From NCBI GenBank assembly GCA_036172265.1, contig JASFBA010000103.1, positions 1 through 64,000 of the forward strand: DNA of 64,000 nt, read 5' to 3'. Source of the DNA: JASFBA01 sp036172265 (GTDB lineage: Bacteria; Chloroflexota; Chloroflexia; DTKN01). This document shows positions 57,714-64,000 of this stretch, piece after piece; position 1 is the first letter of the stretch, and every line of letters starts with the position of its first letter. The position numbers and the translations under genes were made by a program. The notes beneath the pieces were generated by a model. The model made no database searches. It was not told the DNA's origin and was given only the letters and a program-made list of their open reading frames with translations.

Positions 57714-60700
57714 ATGCGTCAAGCTATCCCCGGAATCCTGTTCGTCTCTCTCCTGCTTCTGGTGTTTTCGCCGGCCGGCCTTCTGGCCGCGCCGTCCCCC
57801 AAGATTGACCCCAACCTCTTCCGAGAACTGGCCCGTGCCCCCGGAGGCATAGATTCCTTCCTTGTCCTGCTCCACGAGCAGGCCGACCTCAGCACCGCCG
57901 AGGCCATCGAAGGACATACCGCCCGTGCCTCCTATGTCTACCAGGCCCTGCGCACCACGGCCGAGCGCAGCCAGGCCCGGCTGCGCGCCGACCTCTCGGC
58001 CTGGGGCATCCCCTACCGATCCTTTTTCCTGGTGAACGCCATCCGGGTAACCGGAGACCTTTCCCTGGCCTACCGCCTAGCCGAACGGGAGGAAGTGGAC
58101 CGTATCGTGGCCGATCCTTCCTTTAGCGGCCTGGACGACCCGCCCCCCGGACCTCCCGGCCCGCCGGCCGTGAACGGCATCGGGTGGAACATCGCCCGTG
58201 TCCACGCCCCCGAGGTCTGGGCCCTCGGCTACACCGGCCAGGGCATCGTCGTCGGCAGCGTGGATACCGGCGTGCAGTACGACCATCCGGCCCTGGTGAA
58301 CCAGTATCGGGGCAACTTGGGCGGCGGTAATTTTGACCATAACTACAACTGGCACGATGCCTTTGGCGAATACACCGTGCCCACCGACCCCAACGGCCAC
58401 GGCACCCACACCACCGGCACGATGGTCGGGAGCGACGATCCAGCCCACCCGATCAGCGCCACTAACGCCATCGGTATGGCTCCGGGCGCCCAGTGGATCG
58501 CTTGCAAAGTCAGTTCTTTCAGCGGCGTCTGGAAGGCCTCCAAATACATCGAGTGCTGGGAATGGATGCTGGCCCCGACCGACCTGAACGGGCAGAACCC
58601 CCGCCCGGACCTGGCCGCCCACGTGGTCAACAACTCCTGGTCCTGCCCCGGCAGCGAGGGTTGCGACCCGGATACCCTCCTTATGGCTGCCCGCGCCCTC
58701 TATGCCGCTGGAATCGCCATCGTCAAGTCGGCGGGCAACTCCGGCGCTGCCTGCCAGACCCTCACCAACCCCAGCCAATACCGGGAACTCCTGGCCGTGG
58801 GTGCCTTCGACTCCAGCGACTGGATCGCCTCCTTCTCCAGCCGGGGCCCGGCCGTCTACCAGGGAGAAACCTACGTGAAGCCGGACTTGGCCGCACCCGG
58901 GGTAGGCGTTCGTTCGAGTGTACCGGGGGGTGGGTACAGTTTCTATTCCGGCACCTCGATGTCCTCGCCCCACGTGGCTGGCCTGATCGCCCTCCTCTGG
59001 TCGGCCCACCCCGAACTCATCGGCCGGCTGGAGGCCACCTTCCAGATCGTCGAGGAGAGCGCCGAACCGAGGACTGACCTGCAGTGTCCTCCCAACGGAC
59101 CCAATGGCCGGCCCAACAACGTCTGGGGCTGGGGCATTATCAGCGCCCTCGCCGCCGTCCAGGCCGGGGAGCAATTGGGAACACTCTCCGGCACCGTGGC
59201 CGAGGCCGGCGGCGGGGCGCTCCCTGAAGCGCAGATCGAGGTCGTCCGAAGCGACAGCCGCTTTTCCCGTTCCGTCCTCTCCAATCCCGCCGGCTTCTAC
59301 AGCCTGACCCTCCCAGCAGCTACCTACGAGGTTACCGCTACCCTCTACGGCTACCTCCCGACCACCGCCACCGGCGTCGTGGTCGTCAGCCATACCGTCA
59401 CCCTGTTGGACCTGGCCCTCGAGCCCGCTCCCGTGTACACTCTGTCGGGTACCGTAACCGATGCCACCACCGGAGCGCCGCTGCAGGCCACCCTGAGCCT
59501 CCAGGACACGCCGGTACAGGCCTCGACCGACCCGGCCACCGGGCGGTACAGCACCTCCGTGGCTCAGGGGGCCTATATACTCCATGCCGCCAGCCCCGGC
59601 TACGTCCCGGAGACGCGTCCGGTGGTCGTCCAGGGCAACCGCGTGGAGGATTTTGCCCTGCAGCCGACCGCCTCCTATTTCCTGCGCAAAAGCACTGCCC
59701 CCTGCGGGCCGACCTTCTCCTGGATCGACATCACCTCCAGCGGTCAGCCCTACTATCTGAGCGATGACGCCAGTGTGTGGGTCTCCATCGGCGATCCTTT
59801 CCCCTTTTACGGCAATGCCTACAATTCTCTCTACATCGGCTCCAACGGCCAGGTCGTCTTTGGCACAAGCACCGGGGCCGGCTGGCCTGGTGGAAACGCC
59901 ATCCCTTCCACCTTCGCCCCCAACAACGCCATCTACGCCTTCTGGGATGACCTCCACCCGGCCAACGGGAGCCAGGGGACCATCTATACCCAACGAGTGG
60001 ACGGCCACCTCTTTGTCATCGAGTTCTACCAGGTGCAGCACTACCCCGGCGGAAATCCCGAAACTTTCGAGGTCATCTTGGACCTGGACAGTGGGACCAT
60101 CCTCCTGCAGTACCTTACCGTCAACGATGCCCGACAGACCAGTGTGGGTATCGAAAATGCAAACGGCACGGCCGGCCTGCTTTACGCCTTCCATAACCCC
60201 TCTCTGCTGACCGATGGGCTGGCGCTGGCCTTTTACCCGGTGCAGGGCGAGCACCCGGCCGAGCAGGGATGGGGCATCCTCTCCGGCACGGTAACCGTCT
60301 CGGGCACCGGCGTGCCCGTCGCCGGTGTCTCCGTCAGGGCCGAAGCCCCGGCCGGCAGGGGCGTCTTCACCGCCACCACCGTTGCTGGCGGCATCTACTC
60401 CCTGACCCTTTGTGCCGATAGGTACACCGTCACCGCTTCGGCGGCCGGCTATTTCCCGAGCGACCAGGTGAGAACGTCTGTCTACAGTGGTTCGACCACA
60501 CTGCTGAATCTGGCCCTGGAGCCCCTCCTAACCTGCAACCCGGTGCGGTTGGCCGGCTTCTCCTGGGAGCCGCCCACCCCCACGGCCGGCCTGCCCCTCA
60601 CCTTCACCGCCCAGGTCTCGGGCACGCTCCCCATCACCTATACCTGGGACCTGGGCGACGGTTCCCCGCCGGTCGTAACCACTTCCTCCACCCTCGTCCA

Positions 60701-61124
60701 CATCTACGCCCTCCCCGGCCGCTACACCGCGACCCTGACGGCCACCAATTGCACCACGGCCACGGCGGCGGCTTCCCACACCCTCCAGGTTGTCGCCCCG
60801 CCATGTGAACCGGTTCGGGATGCCGATTTCACCTGGACGCCTTTTACCCCCACGGCCGGCCTGCCCCTCACCTTCACCGCCCAGGTCTCGGGCACGCTCC
60901 CCATCACCTATACCTGGGACCTGGGCGACGGTTCCCCGCCGGTCGTAACCGCTTCCTCCACCCTCGTCCACATCTACGCCCTCCCCGGCCGCTACACCGC
61001 GACCCTGACGGCCACCAATTCCTGTGGTACAGATCGGGCGGTTCGACCACTCACCGTCTTTTCTCCTCCCCGGATAACGTATTGGATCTACCTGCCGCTC
61101 GTACAGAAAGGGTATGGGCCGTAA
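57714..61124 (+). CDS. Secreted subtilisin-like (S8) serine protease with CarboxypepD-reg, sheet and PKD domains
   Basis: 1136 residues. Signal peptide to about residue 25, then an inhibitor I9-like propeptide (to about 140). Catalytic triad Asp 184 (GSVDTGVQYDHP), His 229 (NGHGTHTTGTMVG), Ser 415 (GTSMSSPHVAG). Then two CarboxypepD-reg-like domains (LSGTVAEAGGGALPEA, LSGTVTDATTGAPL), a 190-residue beta domain (WVSIGDPFPFYG... VVFGTSTGAGWPG), a third CarboxypepD-reg-like domain, and two PKD domains that are nearly identical at DNA level. The tail reads TYWIYLPLVQKGYGP. A cell-surface or secreted scavenging protease. Confidence 0.93.
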   Translation: MRQAIPGILFVSLLLLVFSPAGLLAAPSPKIDPNLFRELARAPGGIDSFLVLLHEQADLSTAEAIEGHTARASYVYQALRTTAERSQARLRADLSAWGIPYRSFFLVNAIRVTGDLSLAYRLAEREEVDRIVADPSFSGLDDPPPGPPGPPAVNGIGWNIARVHAPEVWALGYTGQGIVVGSVDTGVQYDHPALVNQYRGNLGGGNFDHNYNWHDAFGEYTVPTDPNGHGTHTTGTMVGSDDPAHPISATNAIGMAPGAQWIACKVSSFSGVWKASKYIECWEWMLAPTDLNGQNPRPDLAAHVVNNSWSCPGSEGCDPDTLLMAARALYAAGIAIVKSAGNSGAACQTLTNPSQYRELLAVGAFDSSDWIASFSSRGPAVYQGETYVKPDLAAPGVGVRSSVPGGGYSFYSGTSMSSPHVAGLIALLWSAHPELIGRLEATFQIVEESAEPRTDLQCPPNGPNGRPNNVWGWGIISALAAVQAGEQLGTLSGTVAEAGGGALPEAQIEVVRSDSRFSRSVLSNPAGFYSLTLPAATYEVTATLYGYLPTTATGVVVVSHTVTLLDLALEPAPVYTLSGTVTDATTGAPLQATLSLQDTPVQASTDPATGRYSTSVAQGAYILHAASPGYVPETRPVVVQGNRVEDFALQPTASYFLRKSTAPCGPTFSWIDITSSGQPYYLSDDASVWVSIGDPFPFYGNAYNSLYIGSNGQVVFGTSTGAGWPGGNAIPSTFAPNNAIYAFWDDLHPANGSQGTIYTQRVDGHLFVIEFYQVQHYPGGNPETFEVILDLDSGTILLQYLTVNDARQTSVGIENANGTAGLLYAFHNPSLLTDGLALAFYPVQGEHPAEQGWGILSGTVTVSGTGVPVAGVSVRAEAPAGRGVFTATTVAGGIYSLTLCADRYTVTASAAGYFPSDQVRTSVYSGSTTLLNLALEPLLTCNPVRLAGFSWEPPTPTAGLPLTFTAQVSGTLPITYTWDLGDGSPPVVTTSSTLVHIYALPGRYTATLTATNCTTATAAASHTLQVVAPPCEPVRDADFTWTPFTPTAGLPLTFTAQVSGTLPITYTWDLGDGSPPVVTASSTLVHIYALPGRYTATLTATNSCGTDRAVRPLTVFSPPRITYWIYLPLVQKGYGP
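60576..60750 (+). repeat. PKD-coding repeat, copy 1
   Basis: 175 bases identical, except position 60681, to 60846-61020, 270 bases apart, encoding two successive PKD domains of the protease. Confidence 0.95.
60846..61020 (+). repeat. PKD-coding repeat, copy 2
   Basis: One mismatch (G at 60951 against A at 60681) from copy 1. The intervening 95 bases differ. It suggests recent duplication or gene conversion. Confidence 0.95.
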
Positions 61125-61210
61125 CTTTGCCGGTTGGGACCGCATTTCCAACTCCATAAACATCTGCTGGGACACCGTTGTCCTTTAACACGAGGTTCAC
61201 TAAAAGGAAG

Positions 61211-61242
61211 GGAGATGCAGCCGGCCGTTCGGCTGCATCTCC
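61211..61242. terminator. Bidirectional terminator hairpin after the protease gene
   Basis: GGAGATGCAGCCG (61211-61223) pairs perfectly with CGGCTGCATCTCC (61230-61242), 6-base loop, between convergent genes. A CTCTTTTT run follows 15-20 bases later on the plus strand. Confidence 0.75.
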
Positions 61243-61282
61243 CGGATATTTCCACCCTCTTTTTCCGGCCTCCTCGTCCCAC

Positions 61283-61486
61283 CTACCGCAACTCGTACAT
61301 CGGCCGTTCGCTCACCGGTTCGTTAATATAGAGGTTGCCCTTGTGGATCTTCAGGTTGAAACCGCAGGCCGGGTTGGTGCAGACCCAGGCCTTGAAGATC
61401 ACTGTGGCCCCATCCTGACCGTAATCCGAGAGCGGTACCAGCACCCCTTGCTGACATTTCTGACATCTAGGCCAGATCGACTCCAT
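61283..61486 (-). CDS. Small zinc-ribbon protein
   Basis: 67 residues from ATG 61486 (GGAGG seven bases upstream; a GTG at 61492 is the alternative). CQKCQQG and CTNPACGF form a four-cysteine zinc site, with an aromatic/basic middle. No specific family. It lies between the protease terminator and the HdrA-like gene and has its own promoter. Confidence 0.75.
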   Translation of the reverse strand: MESIWPRCQKCQQGVLVPLSDYGQDGATVIFKAWVCTNPACGFNLKIHKGNLYINEPVSERPMYELR

Positions 61487-61557
61487 CACCACACCTCCTC
61501 TTTGTCCTTGAACCTCGCTGCCTTAGTTTGTGCCCCAAAGCACAACTTCACCAGGCC

Positions 61558-61586
61558 ATCATACCATACACCTATCCACGACGCAA
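61558..61586 (-). promoter_or_regulatory. Promoter of the small zinc-ribbon gene
   Basis: Minus strand TTGCGT (61581-61586), 17-base spacer, TATGAT (61558-61563) with extended TGG, just after the HdrA-like stop. Confidence 0.65.
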
Positions 61587-61597
61587 ATCCGGAGCAA

Positions 61598-64000
61598 TCA
61601 ACTAACGATCAACGGCATCCCAAGCAGGGCCTCGGCCTTGACCGTGATTTGGGCATCGCGGTAGTGGAGCAACTGGATAGCCTTGGCTGGACATTCGCCG
61701 GCGCAGATGCCGCAGCCCTGACAGGCGGCGACCTCGATCTGGGCTGCCCCCAGGAGACCGCCAGCCCCCACCTTTGTCGGGTCAATGCGCGGGACGTTGT
61801 AGGGACAGACACGCACGCAGGTAAGGCAAGCGGTACAGCGGCTTTCGTCCACCACGGCCACGATACCTCCCACCTCCAGCATAGGCCGGGAGAGGATGGT
61901 GGCAGCCCGCGCTGCCGCCGCCTGGGCCTGGACGATGGACTCGGGGGCAAACTTGGGGTAGTGGGCCAGACCGCAGAGGTAGATGCCTTCCGAGGCAAAG
62001 TCCACCGGGTTCAGTTTGACGTGCTTCTCCATAAAGAAGCCTTCCCCAGAACAGGCCAGTTTGAACGTTTCGGCCAGCCGGCCGTAGCCGGGCTGCGGCA
62101 GGATGGCCGTGCTCAACACCAGGAGGTCCGGCTCCAAAACCACCGGCCGGTGCAGGACCGGGTCCTCCACCGTCAAACGCAGGCGGCCGTTCTGCTCTAC
62201 CTGGGGAGGGTTTCTTTCGTCAAAGCGGAGAAAGAGCACGCCGGCCTCGCGGGCCCGGGTGTACTCCACCTCCCAGAAGCCGTAGGTGCGGATGTCCCGA
62301 TAGAGGATGACCACCTGGGTCTCCGGGTTGCGTTCCTTGAGGAGACGAGCATTCCGCACGGCCTGGGTGCAGCAAAGACGACTGCAGTAATATGCCTGCT
62401 CAGGTGGAGTGACACACTGCACCATCACCACGCTGCGGACGTGGCGCAAGGCAGGGTCATCCTGGTACAGGCGCTCCTCCAGATCGCGCTGGGTCAGGAC
62501 GCTCCGGAACGGCTCCCCAGGCAACGTAATCCGGGTCAGGCCCTCCTCCCGGTCGCGCTGGACCGGGACACACTCCTCCTGCCCCGGAGCGGGAAGAACC
62601 GGGGATGTCCCGATCGTAATTCCATTCCCCCGATACTCCAGGCCACCCGTGGCGATAATGGTGACGCCGTGGGCCACCTCCTCTAGCGACCCGTCGGCCC
62701 GACGTACTCGGCTGCGGAAGTTGCCCAGAAAGCCGCTGCAGGTCTCGACCTCGGCCGGCATAAGAAGTTCGATAAGCGGGTGGCTCTGCACCCGGGCGAT
62801 CTGCTCCCGAAGGAACTCCTGGGGATGGCGGCCGGCCAGGGGATGATGCAGATGCCAGGCATTTCCCCCCAGCCGTTCGGCACGCTCCACCAGCGTCACC
62901 GGAAAGCCGCCGTCGGCGAGCGTCAGCGCCGCCGTCATCCCCGCCAGTCCCCCGCCCACCACCAGCGCCCGCTGCGTCACCGGAATCTGCACCCGGTGGA
63001 GCGCCTCCAACATCCGCACCCGGGCCACGGCCATACGGATGAGGTCTTTGGCTTTCTCTGTGGCCTCCTCCGGCCGAGTGCCATGCACCCAGGAACAGTG
63101 GTTGCGGATGTTGGCCATTTCGAAGTAGTAGGGGTTTAATCCAACTTGGCGGATGGTGTCCTGGAAAAGCGGCTCATGGGTCAACGGGGTACAGGAAGCG
63201 ACGACGACGCGGTTCAGGTCATACTTCCGAACGGCCTCCTGGATGGCCCGCAGCCCGTCTTCGGAGCAGGCATAGAGCAGGTTCTGGGCATGGACCACAC
63301 CGGGCAGCGTCCGGGCGTATTCTACCGTTGCCGGCACGTCTACCACGCCGGCGATGTTGCTCCCACAATGACAAATCAATACGCCTACCCGTATCTCCGC
63401 GCCGCTAACATCCTTCTCCGGCGGATAGGCACGTTCCCGTGTCCGCGTCCAGCGCACATCCCCCAGGAGGGCCATGGCCTGGGCGGCGGCTCCGCTTCCC
63501 TCGATGACCGATTCGGGGATGTCCTTCGGAGCGGCGAAGGCACCGCAGACAAAGATGCCGGGCCGGTTGGTGGCGGTGGGAGAAAAAGGCTCGGTCCAGG
63601 CGAAGCCGTGGGCGTTCAGGTCCACGCCAGCGATACGGGCCAGTTCACGGGTGGGTTCGGGGATCTCCATGCCTACGGAGAGGACAACCATCTCGAAGCG
63701 TTCCACAACCATCTGCCCGCTTTCGTCCTGATAAGTGAGCCAAAGGTCGCCTGTGGCCGGGTCCTCCTTCAGGGAAGAAATGCGACAGCGGGTGAAGGCG
63801 ACGTGGTAGCGGTCGCGGGCGCGCTGGAAGTATTCGCTATAGCCTTTGGAGAAATCGCGCACGTCCATCATAAAGACGTGGGCTTCCAAGTTGGGGTCGT
63901 GCTCCTTGGCGATGATGGCCTGTTTCATCGCATACATACAGCAGACCGAGGAGCAGTAGGCGTGCTCCTGGTCGCGGGAACCAACGCACTGGAGCCAGGC
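61598..64000 (-). CDS. HdrA-like FAD/iron-sulfur oxidoreductase, tandem-fused, 5' end beyond the window
   Basis: 801 residues are visible; the frame is open to the window edge. Two HdrA units lie head to tail. The first unit's rear part has CVGSRDQEHAYCSSVCCMYA and the flavin-domain end (RPGIFVCGAFAAPKDIPES). The second is nearly complete: VGVLICHCGSN, VVASCTPLTHEP, dinucleotide fold VVGGGLAGMTAAL, CVTPPEQAYYCSRLCC, GIYLCGLAHYPKFAPES, and two C-terminal 4Fe-4S motifs CTACLTCVRVCP and CQGCGICAGECP. HdrA-type proteins bifurcate or carry electrons in heterodisulfide-reductase-like complexes; partner genes must lie upstream of the window. Confidence 0.93.
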   Translation of the reverse strand, partial: AWLQCVGSRDQEHAYCSSVCCMYAMKQAIIAKEHDPNLEAHVFMMDVRDFSKGYSEYFQRARDRYHVAFTRCRISSLKEDPATGDLWLTYQDESGQMVVERFEMVVLSVGMEIPEPTRELARIAGVDLNAHGFAWTEPFSPTATNRPGIFVCGAFAAPKDIPESVIEGSGAAAQAMALLGDVRWTRTRERAYPPEKDVSGAEIRVGVLICHCGSNIAGVVDVPATVEYARTLPGVVHAQNLLYACSEDGLRAIQEAVRKYDLNRVVVASCTPLTHEPLFQDTIRQVGLNPYYFEMANIRNHCSWVHGTRPEEATEKAKDLIRMAVARVRMLEALHRVQIPVTQRALVVGGGLAGMTAALTLADGGFPVTLVERAERLGGNAWHLHHPLAGRHPQEFLREQIARVQSHPLIELLMPAEVETCSGFLGNFRSRVRRADGSLEEVAHGVTIIATGGLEYRGNGITIGTSPVLPAPGQEECVPVQRDREEGLTRITLPGEPFRSVLTQRDLEERLYQDDPALRHVRSVVMVQCVTPPEQAYYCSRLCCTQAVRNARLLKERNPETQVVILYRDIRTYGFWEVEYTRAREAGVLFLRFDERNPPQVEQNGRLRLTVEDPVLHRPVVLEPDLLVLSTAILPQPGYGRLAETFKLACSGEGFFMEKHVKLNPVDFASEGIYLCGLAHYPKFAPESIVQAQAAAARAATILSRPMLEVGGIVAVVDESRCTACLTCVRVCPYNVPRIDPTKVGAGGLLGAAQIEVAACQGCGICAGECPAKAIQLLHYRDAQITVKAEALLGMPLIVS

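Noticed and set aside
58077..60254. 725-codon minus-strand frame
   Set aside because: It is antisense to the subtilase, whose triad and signal peptide are clear.

Overview
This window is dense, GC-rich bacterial chromosome (roughly 60-63% G+C by eye). Several signs point to a Chloroflexota (Anaerolineae-like) organism: a Bacillus-type large SRP RNA, a secreted protease ending in a YLPLV-type tail, PASTA kinase and LysM/M23 envelope proteins, an HdrA-type oxidoreductase, and many dispersed intergenic hairpin repeats. The phylum is an inference; the gene functions below rest on motifs visible in the sequence. No rRNA, CRISPR array, phage or intact IS element was seen.

Layout. 1-280 is repeat DNA. 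280-6252 (minus) is a five-gene branched-chain amino acid type ABC importer (livK-H-M-G-F). 6624-13042 (plus) carries a PKD protein, a small lipoprotein, a polysaccharide deacetylase and a large membrane glycosyltransferase-like protein. 13308-19841 (minus) holds a RecB/Cas4-like nuclease, GAPDH, an O-antigen-ligase-like protein with palindromic repeats read through in frame, a PASTA Ser/Thr kinase and an unknown membrane protein, followed by tRNA-His. 20060-22160 is an accessory patch: tandem 280-bp repeats, then a lower-GC island with a broken Rhs-type toxin tip and a possible immunity gene, then a MITE-like element.

22217-32773 (plus, except rpmB) has a hemerythrin-like protein, a LysM/M23 peptidase, prmC, rpmB, then an Asp23-fakA-FakB-FakB-LysM operon and a GT2/flippase-like pair. 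32770-37957 (minus) is a tightly packed five-gene operon: PfkB kinase, REC-GGDEF-REC, response regulator, M20 peptidase and GT2. 38186-43738 (minus) is cmk-plsC-ADH-pyk-uridine-kinase-like. 43877-46984 (plus) is feoA-feoB-ftr1, an iron uptake operon under a strong promoter whose -10 lies inside a perfect 18-bp palindrome.

47168-53351 (plus) has a GAF/PAS histidine kinase with its OmpR-type regulator, a membrane GT-like protein, a PAP2 phosphatase and a PHP protein. 53798-55521 is an ABC-2 exporter pair. 55572-55841 (minus) is the large SRP RNA. 55997-61124 (plus) has a zinc-ribbon/TPR membrane protein and a 1136-residue subtilase. 61283-64000 (minus) has a zinc-ribbon protein and a tandem HdrA-like oxidoreductase cut by the window edge.

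Promoters are unusually readable: most are TTGACA-like, 16-17 bp spacer, TATAAT-like, and two divergent gene pairs share almost the same -35 bases. The most unusual signals are the split Rhs toxin tip, the repeats inside coding sequence, the feo operator, the near-identical PKD repeats with the YLPLV tail, and the tandem HdrA.
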